Notes: generated by a model not told the origin, from the letters alone. 64,000 nt of DNA from Dietzia sp. ANT_WB102 (GCF_008369165.1 NZ_VOBA01000001.1:2225630-2289629), one strand, 5' to 3'; numbered from the stretch's first letter, positions 28,672 to 39,231 are shown. Numbers and translations are program-made.

Positions 28672-29326
28672 CGGGGGATCCTTCCTTCAGCAGGCCGTCC
28701 AGGTCCCGGACCGACTGCGATGGCACGGCGACGTGGAGTACATCGTCAGCCTGGACGAGCATCTGGCCGTCGGGCAGTCGGCACTCGCCGAAACGGGTGA
28801 CGGCCGCGACACGTCCTCCGACGGCGGCGGCGAGCCGGTCGACCGTGACCCCGACCCAGTCAGTGGGCGGGTTGAGAGCGACGAGCGATACGGAGTCCGT
28901 CTGGTCGCGCCACTCGACGGGGCTTGACCCGGCCGTGATGTAGCGGACCAGTCGACTGGTGGCCCAGGGGACTGTCGCGACGGTCGAGATCCCCAGTCTC
29001 TCGTAGACCTCAGCACGGCCGGCGTCGTAGATGCGGGCTATCACCCGCTCGACGCCGAAGGATTCCCGAGCCACGCGCGCGGCGATGATGTTGGAATTGT
29101 CCCCGGAGGACACGGCAGCGAACGCGTCGGCCCCCTCGAGTCCGGCCTCGGCGAGCACCGTTCGGTCAAAGCCCTGTCCGGTGATCATCCGGCCTGAGAA
29201 CTCCTGTGACAACCGGGCGAACGCGGCCGACTCTCGATCGATCACCGCCACGTCGTGGCCGGCGGTGTCGAGTTCGACAGCCAGCGCGGCCCCGACGCGG
29301 CCACAGCCCATGACGACGACCCTCAT
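28664..29326 (-). CDS. ceoB: TrkA-type potassium regulator CeoB
   Basis: A 220-residue RCK protein paralogous to CeoC: MRVVVMGCGRVGAALAVELDTAGHDVAVIDRE forms the nucleotide-binding motif, SSGDNSNIIAARVARE follows, and a TrkA-C domain ends it. ATG 29326 fits the family start; GTG 29338 is four codons longer. It overlaps ceoC by eight bases, so both are made from one mRNA. The pair is the counterpart of Rv2691/Rv2692. Confidence 0.92.
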   Translation of the reverse strand: MRVVVMGCGRVGAALAVELDTAGHDVAVIDRESAAFARLSQEFSGRMITGQGFDRTVLAEAGLEGADAFAAVSSGDNSNIIAARVARESFGVERVIARIYDAGRAEVYERLGISTVATVPWATSRLVRYITAGSSPVEWRDQTDSVSLVALNPPTDWVGVTVDRLAAAVGGRVAAVTRFGECRLPDGQMLVQADDVLHVAVPSQSVRDLDGLLKEGSPDA

Positions 29327-29419
29327 GACGAGTCCCACTCCTCACGGCCCACGCTCGTGCGCCAGTGACGATTACGCTACTCATACCCTCGGACGCTGTG
29401 CGGTCCGGCTCGCGGGCCC

Positions 29420-29425
29420 TACGAT
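29420..29425 (+). promoter_or_regulatory. Candidate -10 element of the KimA-like gene
   Basis: TACGAT lies six bases before GTG 29432 but directly abuts ATG 29426, so a leaderless start at GTG 29432 is preferred. Confidence 0.45.
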
Positions 29426-29431
29426 ATGTCG

Positions 29432-31432
29432 GTGTCCAGGATCTCGAAGGTCTCAGTGGGAGCAAAGCGTCTGCTCGTGGGACGTCCCTTCCGAAGCGAC
29501 ACCGTCAGTGCCACGAGCCTGAGCAAGCGGATCGCGCTGCCGGTGTTCGCCTCCGACGCGCTGTCCTCTGTGGCCTACGCTCCGCAGGAGATCTTCCTCG
29601 TTCTCTCGATCGCCGGGATGTCGGCCCTCGCGTTTACCCCGTGGGTGGGACTGGCGGTGGCGGCGGTCATGGTCGTCGTCATCGCTTGCTACCGGCAGAA
29701 CGTCTACGCCTACCCGTCGGGCGGCGGCGACTACGAGGTCGCCACCGTCAACCTGGGCCCCGGCGCAGGATTAGCGGTCGGTGCGGCACTTCTCATCGAC
29801 TACGTCCTCACTGTCGCGGTGTCGATATCGGCCGCCGCCGCGAACATCGGCTCCGCCATCCCTTTCGTGCAGTCCCACGAGGTGACGTTCGCCGTCGTGG
29901 CGATCGCCCTGCTGGCGGCGGTCAACCTGCGCGGAGTGCGCGAATCCCGCGCAATGTTCGCCATTCCCGTCTATGCATTCCTCGCGTCCATGACGGCACT
30001 CATCGTCTGGGGCCTGCTCCAGGTCGAGGTCCTGGGCCGCGACCTCCGGGCGGAATCCGCCGGCTTTGAGCTGGCCCCCGCGGGCGGGAGTGAAGTGGTC
30101 GGTCTCGCGCTGGCGTTCGTCGTGGCCAAATCCTTCGCCTCAGGGTGCGCCGCCCTGACTGGGGTCGAGGCCATCCACAACGGAGTCCCCGCCTTCCGCA
30201 AGCCTCGGGCCCGCAACGCCGCCGTGACGCTCACGGTGCTCGGGGTTCTCGCGGTGTCGTTCCTCCTCGGGCTCATCGCCCTCGCCGGTCGGCTCGGGGT
30301 ACGGATCGCGGAACAGCCCGCAATCCAGCTGATCGGGGCTCCCGAGGGGTACTGGCAAAAGACGATGATCGCCCAGTTGGCCGAGCCTGTCTTTGAGGGG
30401 CTGCCCCCCGCTTTCTACGTGGTCATGGCGGTCACCGCGCTGATTCTGGTGCTCGCCGCCAACACGGCGTTCAACGGCTTCCCGATGCTGGCCTCGGTCC
30501 TCGCGCGGGACAAGTACCTGCCACGGCAGCTCGCCACCCGCGGCGACAGGCTCGCGTTCTCCAACGGGATTGTCCTGCTCGCAATCGCGGCAGTCGCGTT
30601 GGTCGTCGCCTTCGACGCTCAGGTGACTGTGCTCATCCAGCTGTACATCGTGGGTGTCTTCGTCGCCTTCACCCTCGGCCAGCTCGGAATGGTCCGGCAC
30701 TGGACGCGGCGCTTGGAACATGAACACACACCGGCCGTACGTCGGCGGATTCACAGGTCACGGGCGATCAACTCCGTCGGGTTCATCCTCACCGCCGGTG
30801 TTCTGGTCATCGTCATGGCGACCAAGTTCCTCTCCGGCGCCTACATAGCGGTGCTGGCGATGTCCGGGGTGTTCGTGGTGATGCGGCTCATTCACCGGCA
30901 TTACATCTCGGTTGCGCGCGAGCTCGACGACTCCTCGTGGGAGGTCGTCCTGCCCAGCCGCACTCGATGTGTTGTCCTGGTGTCCAAGCTGCATCTGCCC
31001 ACACTCCGTGCACTGGCGTACGCCCGGGCTGCCCGGCCCGATTCCATCGAGGCCCTGACGGTGAACATCGACACCGCCGAGACCAGGGCCCTGGTACGGG
31101 AGTGGGAACGTCGCGGAATCTCGGTCCCGCTCAAGGTCGTGGAGTCCCCTTACCGTGAGATCAACCGCCCCGTGGTGGACTACGTCAAGCGATTGCGAGA
31201 TCAGGCGCCTCGGGACGTGGTGACCGTATACATCCCCGAGTACGTGGTGGGCCACTGGTGGGAACAGTTGCTGCACAACCAGAGCGCACTTCGGCTCAAG
31301 ACCCGCTTGCTCTACGAGAGAGGTGTCATGGTGACCAGCGTCCCGTGGCAATTGTCGTCCTCGGACGGCCGCGCGGAGCAGGCCCGCGACGAACCCATCG
31401 TCGGACGCTGGGGTGGACCGGAGGAAAGATGA
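29432..31432 (+). CDS. KimA-like potassium transporter (APC superfamily)
   Basis: A 666-residue membrane protein with about 12 hydrophobic helices and a ~170-residue cytoplasmic C-terminal domain. The opening (KRLLVGRPFRSDT... then ALPVFASDALSSVAYAPQEI) and the YRQNVYAYPSGGGDYEVA segment match Bacillus subtilis KimA (YdaO), a proton-coupled potassium importer; annotation as an amino acid permease is the older alternative. GTG 29432 is chosen from the -10 spacing; ATG 29426 is two codons longer. It is divergent from ceoB/ceoC by about 105 bases and overlaps the next gene by ATGA. Confidence 0.85.
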   Translation: MSRISKVSVGAKRLLVGRPFRSDTVSATSLSKRIALPVFASDALSSVAYAPQEIFLVLSIAGMSALAFTPWVGLAVAAVMVVVIACYRQNVYAYPSGGGDYEVATVNLGPGAGLAVGAALLIDYVLTVAVSISAAAANIGSAIPFVQSHEVTFAVVAIALLAAVNLRGVRESRAMFAIPVYAFLASMTALIVWGLLQVEVLGRDLRAESAGFELAPAGGSEVVGLALAFVVAKSFASGCAALTGVEAIHNGVPAFRKPRARNAAVTLTVLGVLAVSFLLGLIALAGRLGVRIAEQPAIQLIGAPEGYWQKTMIAQLAEPVFEGLPPAFYVVMAVTALILVLAANTAFNGFPMLASVLARDKYLPRQLATRGDRLAFSNGIVLLAIAAVALVVAFDAQVTVLIQLYIVGVFVAFTLGQLGMVRHWTRRLEHEHTPAVRRRIHRSRAINSVGFILTAGVLVIVMATKFLSGAYIAVLAMSGVFVVMRLIHRHYISVARELDDSSWEVVLPSRTRCVVLVSKLHLPTLRALAYARAARPDSIEALTVNIDTAETRALVREWERRGISVPLKVVESPYREINRPVVDYVKRLRDQAPRDVVTVYIPEYVVGHWWEQLLHNQSALRLKTRLLYERGVMVTSVPWQLSSSDGRAEQARDEPIVGRWGGPEER

Positions 31433-32760
31433 CCCAGGACCGAGCGACCGATTGGACGGGCCGTGTACTGCGGCTGCGGGTGGAGGGGCCCGCGCACGGG
31501 GGAGAGTTCGTGGCGCGCCACGAGGGTCGAGTGGTGTTCTGTCGCGGCGGTGTCACCGGAGAACTCGTCGATGTCCACATCGACGACGACCCAGGTCGCG
31601 CCTTCTGCCGAGGGACGGTGCAGTCGGTGATCGAGGCCTCCCCGGACCGCGTAGAACCAGCGTGTCCGGCGGCAGCTGCCGGCGCAGGGTGCTGCGACTG
31701 GAGCCACATCGCAGCCGACGCGGCCCGCAGGTACGCCGGGCGGATCCTGACCGAACAGGTGACCAGGATCGGCCGGATCGATCTTCCGGACGCACCGGTC
31801 GCCGTCGAGGTCCCCGCCGGGGATCCCGCCTCGACGGGTTGGCGTACCGTCGCCCGCTGGATCACCGGCCGCGACGGGGTGCCCGGGGTGCGCAGGGCCC
31901 GCTCCCGGGATCAGGTGGCCGAGCAGTGCAGCCAGCCTGACCCCCGTCTTCGCCAGGCGGTGTCCGAGACCTCGTTCGGTCCGGGTCGCGAGGTGCTGGG
32001 GGTCCTCGGTGACGATGGGGCTGTTCATATAGCCACCCGCGCGGCCATCGACGACGCGCCGCGTGGACGGGGCGGCCGGTCCCGGCAATCCGCAGCGACC
32101 CGCGCCCGCGCGCGTCACTCGCGGGCCGCCGGTTGGGAGATCGTCACCGGAGAGCCCACCGTCGTGCGACGAGTAGGCGACCATGAGTGGAGGGTGCCGC
32201 TCGCGGGCTTCTGGCAGGCACACCGCTCCGCCGCGACCCACTACAGCAATGGTGTGCGCGCCGCGGTGTCCCACACGCCGCAACTGTCCGCCGCCCCAGT
32301 GGTGTGGGACCTCTACGGCGGCGCCGGGTTGTTCGCGGCAGGGGTGCGGGAGGAGATCCCGAACGCACGAGTGACGATCGTGGAGTCAGCGTCAGCGTCG
32401 GTGGAAGGCGCGACGCACGCCTTCGGTGACACGCCCGACGGGGGAATTCGCACCGTGCGGTCCCGTGTTGAGACCTTCCTCGAGGACCGCGACACCCGAC
32501 CGGGGGAGCACACTGATCCTGAGGTCGTCATTCTCGACCCACCACGTGGCGGGGCGGGGATACCGGTCATGCAGCGACTGGCCGCCATCGGTCCGTCCCG
32601 GATCGTCCACGTGGGCTGCGATCCGGCAAGTCTGGCGCGCGACATCGGCGTTCTCGTGGCCGCCGGGTGGACGCTCACGGACCTACGTGGCGTGGCCGCC
32701 TTCCCGGGCACCCATCACGTCGAGGGGATCGCCGTGCTGGACGTGCCACGCCGCCCCTGA
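31429..32760 (+). CDS. TrmA/RlmD-type RNA (uracil-5-)methyltransferase with TRAM domain
   Basis: A 443-residue class I methyltransferase. A TRAM domain (residues about 8-70: GRVLRLRVEGPAHGGEFVARHEGRVVF) is followed by a cysteine-rich segment (CPAAAAGAGCCDWSH) that may hold an iron-sulfur cluster, and the methyltransferase core with VWDLYGGAGLFAAG, LDPPRGGAG and VHVGCDPASLARD, whose cysteine is the expected nucleophile. It corresponds to Rv2689c. Substrate (23S rRNA or tRNA) cannot be told. ATG 31429 overlaps the transporter stop. Confidence 0.88.
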   Translation: MTQDRATDWTGRVLRLRVEGPAHGGEFVARHEGRVVFCRGGVTGELVDVHIDDDPGRAFCRGTVQSVIEASPDRVEPACPAAAAGAGCCDWSHIAADAARRYAGRILTEQVTRIGRIDLPDAPVAVEVPAGDPASTGWRTVARWITGRDGVPGVRRARSRDQVAEQCSQPDPRLRQAVSETSFGPGREVLGVLGDDGAVHIATRAAIDDAPRGRGGRSRQSAATRARARHSRAAGWEIVTGEPTVVRRVGDHEWRVPLAGFWQAHRSAATHYSNGVRAAVSHTPQLSAAPVVWDLYGGAGLFAAGVREEIPNARVTIVESASASVEGATHAFGDTPDGGIRTVRSRVETFLEDRDTRPGEHTDPEVVILDPPRGGAGIPVMQRLAAIGPSRIVHVGCDPASLARDIGVLVAAGWTLTDLRGVAAFPGTHHVEGIAVLDVPRRP

Positions 32761-32765
32761 GCACG

Positions 32766-32815
32766 CGCCGCAGGTCGGGGCCCGAACGGTCGCCCATGGG
32801 CGAGGCCTTGCGGCG
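32766..32815 (+). terminator. Two-part inverted repeat before dxs
   Basis: CGCCGCA (32766-32772) pairs with TGCGGCG (32809-32815); inside lies the perfect 14-base palindrome TCGCCCATGGGCGA (32790-32803). It starts six bases after the methyltransferase stop and ends before the dxs -10 element, so it probably terminates the upstream operon. Confidence 0.5.
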
Positions 32816-32823
32816 TCAGCCCG

Positions 32824-32829
32824 TAGACT
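32824..32829 (+). promoter_or_regulatory. Candidate -10 element of dxs
   Basis: TAGACT, giving a leader of about 45 bases to ATG 32880. Confidence 0.35.
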
Positions 32830-32879
32830 GACGATTCGACCCAGCAGGGTGTCGGTCACGGAAGGGGCAGTCGACAGCA

Positions 32880-34754
32880 ATGAGCGTGCTCGAACAGGTG
32901 GACGGCCCGTCCGATCTCCGGAGGCTGGACCCCGAGGAGTTGGGCCGACTGTGCGGGGAGATTCGCGAGTTCCTCATCCGCAAGGTCGCGGCCACGGGTG
33001 GTCACCTCGGGCCGAACCTCGGCGTCGTCGAACTGACAGTCGCGCTGCACCGGGTCTTCGACTCGCCGCGCGACCCCATCGTCTTCGACACCGGTCACCA
33101 GTCGTACGTCCACAAGATCCTCACCGGACGTCGGGATCAGTTCGACGGTCTCCGCACCCGCGGCGGGTTGTCGGGCTACCCGTGCCGCGCGGAGAGTGAG
33201 CACGACGTGGTCGAGTCCTCGCACGCTACGGCGTCTCTGGCGTACTCGGACGGGCTCGCCAAGGCATTTTCGCTGCGAGGGGAGACCGACAGGACGGTCG
33301 TCACCGTCATCGGCGACGGGGCGCTGACCGGCGGTATGGCATGGGAGGCGCTCAACAACATCGCCGCCGCCAAGGACCGCCCCATGGTGATCGTCGTCAA
33401 CGACAACGGCCGGTCGTACTCGCCGACCATCGGAGGGATCGCCGAGCGGCTCGGCGCTCTGAGGCTCCAGCCGGCGTACGAGAAGGCGATGGACCGGACG
33501 AAGAGCGCACTGACCGCCCGCAAGGACCGCGTGGGCAAGGCCATCTACACGGTTCTCCACGGCATCAAGGCAGGCGTCAAGGACGTCGTATCACCGCAGG
33601 AGTTGTTCGCGGACCTCGGACTCAAATACATGGGGCCGGTTGACGGCCACAACCTTGCGGCGACAGAGGCCGCGCTTCGTCTCGCGAAGGACTTCGGCGG
33701 TCCGGTGGTGGTCCACGTTGTGACCCGGAAGGGGATGGGTTATGTCCACGCCGAGAACAACGAGGCCGACCAGATGCACGCCACCGGGGTCATCGATCCG
33801 GAGACCGGCAAGCCGCTGACACCCTCGTCCTCGGTGGACTGGACGTCCGTGTTCTCTGAGGAGCTGTGTGCGATCGGCGCCGAGCGCGACGACGTCGTGG
33901 CCATCACGGCCGCGATGGCGGGGCCGACTGGACTGGCGGCGTTCGGGGAGCGGTTCCCGGACCGGATGTACGACGTGGGTATCGCCGAACAGCACGCCGT
34001 GGCCTCGGCCGCGGGGCTCGCCCTGGGCGGGTTGCACCCCGTCGTGGCCGTGTATTCGACCTTTCTCAACCGGGCATTCGACCAATTACTCATGGACGTC
34101 GCGCTGCTCCGCCAACCGGTCACCATGGTGCTGGACCGTTCGGGCGTCACCGGTCCGGATGGTGCAAGCCACAATGGGATGTGGGACTTGTCGCTGACCG
34201 GCATCATCCCCGGAGTGCGGGTGGCCGCGCCACGGGACGCAGTGACCCTGCGGCAGGAACTCCGCGAAGCAGTCTCGATAGACGACGGCCCCACCGTCGT
34301 CCGGTTTCCGAAAGGGTCGGTGGGTGACCCGATACCCGCCCTCGCCACGTCCGAGGACGGAGTGGACCGCGTGTACGGCCCCGGTGATGCCGAGGTCCTC
34401 GTCGTGGCGGTGGGGTCGTTGGTCGGGACCGCGATCGCCGCGGCACGCGAGCTCGAGGCCGGGGGTGTCTCCGTGGACGTCCTGGACCCACGGTGGGTCT
34501 ACCCCGTGCCTGCGTCGATAGTGGAGGCCTCCCGTCGACGCCGGCTAGTCGTCACGGTAGAGGACAACGGACTGCACGGGGGTGTCGGTTCGGCAGTGTC
34601 CGCATGCCTCGATTCCGCGGCGGTGCGAGTCGATCGCATCGCGCTCGGGATACCACAGCAGTTCCTCGATCACGCCTCGAGGGGCGAGATCCTCGCCGAC
34701 GCCGGATTGACCCCCGAGGGGATCGCCCGCAGCGTCCGGTCTCGTCTGATCTGA
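32880..34754 (+). CDS. dxs: 1-deoxy-D-xylulose-5-phosphate synthase
   Basis: A 624-residue thiamine diphosphate enzyme, first step of the MEP isoprenoid pathway (pyruvate plus glyceraldehyde 3-phosphate). [18 protein letters not shown] and [16 protein letters not shown] are at the N-terminus; the cofactor motif GDGALTGG begins at residue 145; the transketolase-like domain has [19 protein letters not shown] 32880 follows GGGGCAG. Convergent with RNase D. Confidence 0.97.
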   Translation: MSVLEQVDGPSDLRRLDPEELGRLCGEIREFLIRKVAATGGHLGPNLGVVELTVALHRVFDSPRDPIVFDTGHQSYVHKILTGRRDQFDGLRTRGGLSGYPCRAESEHDVVESSHATASLAYSDGLAKAFSLRGETDRTVVTVIGDGALTGGMAWEALNNIAAAKDRPMVIVVNDNGRSYSPTIGGIAERLGALRLQPAYEKAMDRTKSALTARKDRVGKAIYTVLHGIKAGVKDVVSPQELFADLGLKYMGPVDGHNLAATEAALRLAKDFGGPVVVHVVTRKGMGYVHAENNEADQMHATGVIDPETGKPLTPSSSVDWTSVFSEELCAIGAERDDVVAITAAMAGPTGLAAFGERFPDRMYDVGIAEQHAVASAAGLALGGLHPVVAVYSTFLNRAFDQLLMDVALLRQPVTMVLDRSGVTGPDGASHNGMWDLSLTGIIPGVRVAAPRDAVTLRQELREAVSIDDGPTVVRFPKGSVGDPIPALATSEDGVDRVYGPGDAEVLVVAVGSLVGTAIAAARELEAGGVSVDVLDPRWVYPVPASIVEASRRRRLVVTVEDNGLHGGVGSAVSACLDSAAVRVDRIALGIPQQFLDHASRGEILADAGLTPEGIARSVRSRLI

Positions 34755-34767
34755 CCCACCGGTCCAG

Positions 34768-34799
34768 CCTGACCCGCTGTCCCCGTGCCGTGGGTCAGG
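34768..34799. terminator. Hairpin between dxs and rnd
   Basis: CCTGACCC (34768-34775) with GGGTCAGG (34792-34799), 16-base loop, in the 46-base gap between convergent stops. Confidence 0.45.
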
Positions 34800-34800
34800 G

Positions 34801-36039
34801 TCAGGACTCGGTCCGGAATCGGTGGACCGCCTCGAGCAGCGGGTCGGCGATCAGCTCGATCTGCCAGTCGCGGGCCTTCTCGGCGCTCAGGACGTCGTGG
34901 AGAAGGGCGGTGTCGTCTCCGGGGCCGCTTGTGGCGGCGCGCCACACCCACAGCCGCAACGTCGACGGTTTGAGCAGGAGTCCCTGCTCCAGACCCAGCT
35001 CCTCTGCGAGTCCGCCGATCTGTTCTCGGGCGATCTCTAGCAACTCCGCTGCCTCGGGCTCATTGCGCTTCCACGACGCGTGCGGGGGATGCACTGTGGG
35101 CGGCCCCTGCCGGGAGGGCAGGTCTGCTCGCCCTAGCCCGTCGGCCCACTCGAGTGCGGCGAGCCATTCCCCGACCAGGCGTCTGCGGTGTGGACCGTCG
35201 AAACCGTCGATCGCCAGCAGTGCCGATCGGCTCGTCGGTCCCACCCTGGCGGCTTCGACGATCGCCGCGTCCCCCAGGAGTCGTTTAGGTGCTATGTCAC
35301 GCTCGGCGGCGACCCGGTCACGTGCCATCCACAGCTCCCTGGCGCGTGCCAGTTGACGCCCGTCGCGCAGGGTCGACAGCCGGGACAGCCGGCGCCATGG
35401 GTCCGGCGCAGCGGGCGCCGGGCCCGCCTCCACCAGGTACCGACACTCCGCATCGAACCAGTCGCGGCGACCGAGATCATCGAGAAGTGGCAGGACCTCG
35501 TCCGCCAACTCGTGGAGGAAGAGCACGTCGTAGGCCGCGTAATCTAGCCACGCCGTCGGCAACGGGCGGCGAGACCAGTCGGCTGCGGAGTGGGCCTTAG
35601 CCAGACCGATTCCCAGGTGTTCCGAGATCATCGCGCCCAGGTTGACCCGCTCCGTGCCCAGGAAGCGCCCGGCGAGTTCGGTGTCGACCAGCGAGGAAGG
35701 CGACACCCCTAACTCGCGCAGCGACGGCAGATCTTGACTCGCCGCGTGGAGAAGCAAGGGTCGGCTCGAGAGTGTGTCGGCGAGGGAACCGACGGTCCGG
35801 CCCGCGGTTTCCGGGTCGACCAGCAGTGCGGGGCCGGTGGGGGCGCGGACCTGGAGCAGGAAGGCCCGCTCGGAATACCGGATCCCCGAGGCGCGCTCGA
35901 CGTCGACGGCGATTGGACCGGGGGAGGACTCGAGTGAGCCGACGGCCGCCTCGATTGCTGGCAGGTCGTCGATGAACTCGTACTCGGCCGGTGGAGGCGG
36001 TGGCCCGACCGGGGGCTCGCCGCGGCGGCGCCCGCTCAC
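34801..36039 (-). CDS. rnd: Ribonuclease D-like 3'-5' exonuclease
   Basis: A 412-residue DEDD exonuclease with HRDC domain, counterpart of Rv2681. The first acidic pair is D46/E48 (IAVDVERASG), the second motif is in LLLHAASQDLPSL and the third in WLDYAAYDVLFLHEL. The HRDC-type helices follow at about residues 220-300. GTG 36039 overlaps the stop of the upstream DUF3000 gene (GTGA), so this start is preferred over the longer open frame. Role: trimming of tRNA and other stable RNA ends. Confidence 0.9.
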   Translation of the reverse strand: MSGRRRGEPPVGPPPPPAEYEFIDDLPAIEAAVGSLESSPGPIAVDVERASGIRYSERAFLLQVRAPTGPALLVDPETAGRTVGSLADTLSSRPLLLHAASQDLPSLRELGVSPSSLVDTELAGRFLGTERVNLGAMISEHLGIGLAKAHSAADWSRRPLPTAWLDYAAYDVLFLHELADEVLPLLDDLGRRDWFDAECRYLVEAGPAPAAPDPWRRLSRLSTLRDGRQLARARELWMARDRVAAERDIAPKRLLGDAAIVEAARVGPTSRSALLAIDGFDGPHRRRLVGEWLAALEWADGLGRADLPSRQGPPTVHPPHASWKRNEPEAAELLEIAREQIGGLAEELGLEQGLLLKPSTLRLWVWRAATSGPGDDTALLHDVLSAEKARDWQIELIADPLLEAVHRFRTES

Positions 36040-36623
36040 GACCGCCTGTGCAGAGCGGTGACGCCGACCGGCGGGAGGCCGGCGGCGAGAGCCAGGGTCG
36101 TACAAAACGCGGCCGCGTGGCCGGTCAGGTCCGGGTCGAGAGCAGTCCACGACGCACGCAGTTCTAGCTGGTGAGACTGGGGAGGCCCCGCGATGTCCCC
36201 GTAGCGAACGGACGCCGTGCTGGTCACGGTCCCACCCAGCGAAGTGTAGGGCCCTGCCTGGTCGCCGAGGGCCTCGGTGAGCCAGCTCCATGCCACCTGG
36301 GGCAACAGTGGATCGCCCGCCAACGCGGCCTCCATGTCTGCCTGGATGTAGGCCACCAGCCGCAGGGTGCCGTTCCACGCGTCGTCGCCGGTCGGATCGT
36401 GGAGGAGGATGAGCCGGCCGAAGGCGTCACCGTCGGAGAACTCTGCGACGTCGTCACCGGAGGGCGGGATGATCTCGACCCCGAGCGCGTGGCTATAGGG
36501 CGCCAGCCGCTGCGGCGGGCGGATCGGGCCGACCGAGATCTCGGGGCGGACCTCGAGTCGTGACAGCGACTCGACCGCCTCCCGGAAGACCTCGGGCTCG
36601 CCGTCATTGACCGTTGTGCTCAC
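36036..36623 (-). CDS. DUF3000 family protein
   Basis: A 195-residue actinobacterial protein of unknown function (Rv2680 position). Family features are the [40 protein letters not shown]-terminal region and [30 protein letters not shown] in the middle. It is translationally coupled to the RNase D gene in the same order as in mycobacteria. Divergent from hemE with about 100 bases between the starts. Confidence 0.85.
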   Translation of the reverse strand: MSTTVNDGEPEVFREAVESLSRLEVRPEISVGPIRPPQRLAPYSHALGVEIIPPSGDDVAEFSDGDAFGRLILLHDPTGDDAWNGTLRLVAYIQADMEAALAGDPLLPQVAWSWLTEALGDQAGPYTSLGGTVTSTASVRYGDIAGPPQSHQLELRASWTALDPDLTGHAAAFCTTLALAAGLPPVGVTALHRRS

Positions 36624-36721
36624 GGGACGTCACGCTAGCGACCGCCTCCACGTCGGCAGAGGAGGCGCGCCGTCACCTGCCCGGGTGGGCTAACCGGCCC
36701 CGGCGGCCGCTTCATGGGACG

Positions 36722-37843
36722 ATGGGGGACGTGTTGAACTCTGATGCGTCCTCGACCTCCCGCTCCGCCGACCCCGCCGGGGGCATCGCCTCCGGCCGCC
36801 GTGTCGGGACTGGGCCGTACCTCGACGAAGTGACCGGAGCAGCTGCGCCTCACACGCCGGTGTGGTTTATGCGGCAGGCGGGGCGCTCACTGCCCGAGTA
36901 CAAGAAGGTGCGCGCCGGGTCGACCATGCTCGAGGCGTGCTTCGATCCGGCGATGACCTGCGAGATCACCTTGCAGCCGGTGCGCCGACACGGCGTGGAC
37001 GCCGCGATCTTCTTCTCGGACATCGTCATCCCGCTCGCGGCCGCCGGCGTGGACATTGACATCGTCCCCGGTACCGGGCCCGTGGTAGCCGAGCCGATTC
37101 GCGACGAAGCAGCTGTCGCGGCGTTGCCGGAGCTCACCCCCGACCGGCTCGAGAAGATCGAACAGGCCGTCCGCATGGTGGTGGCCGAACTCGATCCGCA
37201 GGTGGCGCTGATCGGCTTCGCGGGTGCCCCCTTCACCTTGGCCTCGTACCTCATCGAGGGTGGCCCGAGCCGGAACCACGAGCACACCAAATCCCTGATG
37301 TACTCGCGGCCCGACGTGTGGAACTCGCTCATGGCGAAACTCGCCGATCTGACGACGGTGTTCCTGCGTGCGCAGATCGACGCCGGGGTGGACGCGGTCC
37401 AACTCTTCGACTCGTGGGCCGGTGCACTCAGCCTGCGCGACTATCGCTCGCACGTCCTGCCCCACTCGACGCGGATCTTCGCCGACGAGGTGATCTCGAC
37501 GGTTCCACGCACGCACTTCGGCGTGGGCACCGGCGAACTACTCGGGGCGATGGCAGAGGCCGGGCCGGAGGTCGTCGGTGTGGACTGGCGCATTCCGCTG
37601 GACGACGCCGCCGGACGTGTGCCAGGCAAGGTCCTGCAGGGCAACCTGGATCCGGCCATGCTCTTCGCCGACCGGACTGCCTTGGACTCCGAGGTCCGAC
37701 GGATCGTCGACGAGGGCGCACGGGCGCGTGAGGTCGGCGCCCGCGGTCACGTGTTCAACCTCGGCCACGGTGTGCTGCCCACTACCGATCCCGGCGCCGT
37801 GACCCACGTGGTGGAGCTCGTCCACGAACTCACCGGGAAGTAG
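36722..37843 (+). CDS. hemE: Uroporphyrinogen decarboxylase
   Basis: A 373-residue enzyme converting uroporphyrinogen III to coproporphyrinogen [22 protein letters not shown], the [17 protein letters not shown] segment, [17 protein letters not shown] and FNLGHGVLP are family motifs. The N-terminus before [10 protein letters not shown] is variable: ATG 36722 is used, GTG 36731 is equally possible. It is first in hemE-hemY-hemQ, with two bases between its stop and hemY. Confidence 0.94.
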   Translation: MGDVLNSDASSTSRSADPAGGIASGRRVGTGPYLDEVTGAAAPHTPVWFMRQAGRSLPEYKKVRAGSTMLEACFDPAMTCEITLQPVRRHGVDAAIFFSDIVIPLAAAGVDIDIVPGTGPVVAEPIRDEAAVAALPELTPDRLEKIEQAVRMVVAELDPQVALIGFAGAPFTLASYLIEGGPSRNHEHTKSLMYSRPDVWNSLMAKLADLTTVFLRAQIDAGVDAVQLFDSWAGALSLRDYRSHVLPHSTRIFADEVISTVPRTHFGVGTGELLGAMAEAGPEVVGVDWRIPLDDAAGRVPGKVLQGNLDPAMLFADRTALDSEVRRIVDEGARAREVGARGHVFNLGHGVLPTTDPGAVTHVVELVHELTGK

Positions 37844-37845
37844 CG

Positions 37846-39228
37846 GTGCGGCCACGCATCGCCGTGGTGGGCGGCGGCCTCAGCGGGTTGACCGCGGCCT
37901 ACCAACTCTCACGCGACCTCCCGGACGCCCGCATCACCGTCCTCGAGGCCTCGGAGCGACTGGGGGGTGCCCTGCACACCGCCGACTTCCCGTCCGGTCC
38001 CATGGAACTCGGCGCCGAGGCGTTCATCGCGCGTCGTCCCGAAGCGAGCGACCTCGTCACCGAACTCGGTCTGACCGGGTCGCTGCGTCACCCCGGCACT
38101 CTGGGGCCGGCGATCCTCACCGGCGGCCGGTTGGTCCCCATGCCCGCCGGCACGATGATGGGCTTGCCCTCCGAGGTGACGGCCCTGTCGGGACTGCTCA
38201 GCACGGCGGAGCTGGCCCGGGCCGCCCGCGAGACGGACCTCCCGCTGACCTGGGAGCCGGGAGGTGACGTCCCGCTGGGTTCTCTGGTCTCGCAGCGATT
38301 CGGTCCGGCCGTCGTGGCGCGGCTCGTCGACCCCATGCTCGGGGGTGTGTACGCCGCACCCAGCAGTGGGCTCGGTCTGCGGCAGGTGGTCCCAGGGCTG
38401 GCGCAGGCACTCGACCGCGGGGCACCCAACCTCACGGCCGCTGCCCGGGAACTCGTCGCGCAGCGCCGGCCTGGCCCGGTCTTCGCCACCCTCGACGGTG
38501 GCTATCGGCTGCTCGTGGATGCCCTCGCCCGGTCTTCGGGCGCGCTGGTCCGCACACGCGCCACCTGCACCGCACTCCACCGGGTCGGCTCGCGATACTC
38601 GTTGGCGGTAACAGGTGATGGCGGGGCGTGGGTCGAGGAGGCGGACCTCGTCGTCGTCGCCGTCCCCGTTCCTCGCGCTGCCCCGCTCCTCACCACTGCC
38701 GGGGGACTCGACACCGCGGACCGGGCCTTGTCCGGGATCCGGACGGCCTCCTCGGCCGTGGTCGCGCTGGAAGTTGACCGGGCGCTCGACCTGCCCGACC
38801 GCTCCGGGGTCCTGGTGGCCACTGACGAGGATGTTCCGTTCAAGGCGATCACCTTCACCAGCCGTAAGTGGCCCCACCTGGATTCCAGGCCGGGCCACCT
38901 GGTGCGGGTGTCATTCGGGAGGCTCGACGACGACGACGTGCTCGCCTCCGACGACGCAGCCCTGACACGGATGGCCGAATCCGCACTGGCGGATCTGTGT
39001 GGCTCCGCGCCGTTGGTCCTGCACACCCGAGTGCGCCGCTGGCAAGACGCCCTCGCCGAGATCGGCCCCGGGCACGACACACGGATCGCGGAGGTGCGCG
39101 CCGAACTGGCGGCGCGGCTGCCCGGCGTGGAGCTCGTCGGCGGGGCCACCGAGGGCGTGGGGGTGCCAGCTTGCATCGGGTCCGCACGGGCCGCGGCCCG
39201 CCGACTGGCCGCGAAGTGGCAGGATTGA
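37846..39228 (+). CDS. hemY: Coproporphyrinogen III oxidase (HemY type)
   Basis: A 460-residue FAD enzyme. The dinucleotide motif IAVVGGGLSGLTAAY begins at residue 5; GALHTADFPSGPMELGAEAFI and VSFGRLDDDDV are family segments, and the C-terminal VGGATEGVGVPACIGSARAAA closes the FAD site. In Gram-positive bacteria with HemQ the enzyme oxidises coproporphyrinogen to coproporphyrin III (name CgoX). GTG 37846; hemQ starts three bases after its stop. Confidence 0.94.
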   Translation: MRPRIAVVGGGLSGLTAAYQLSRDLPDARITVLEASERLGGALHTADFPSGPMELGAEAFIARRPEASDLVTELGLTGSLRHPGTLGPAILTGGRLVPMPAGTMMGLPSEVTALSGLLSTAELARAARETDLPLTWEPGGDVPLGSLVSQRFGPAVVARLVDPMLGGVYAAPSSGLGLRQVVPGLAQALDRGAPNLTAAARELVAQRRPGPVFATLDGGYRLLVDALARSSGALVRTRATCTALHRVGSRYSLAVTGDGGAWVEEADLVVVAVPVPRAAPLLTTAGGLDTADRALSGIRTASSAVVALEVDRALDLPDRSGVLVATDEDVPFKAITFTSRKWPHLDSRPGHLVRVSFGRLDDDDVLASDDAALTRMAESALADLCGSAPLVLHTRVRRWQDALAEIGPGHDTRIAEVRAELAARLPGVELVGGATEGVGVPACIGSARAAARRLAAKWQD

Positions 39229-39231
39229 GCC

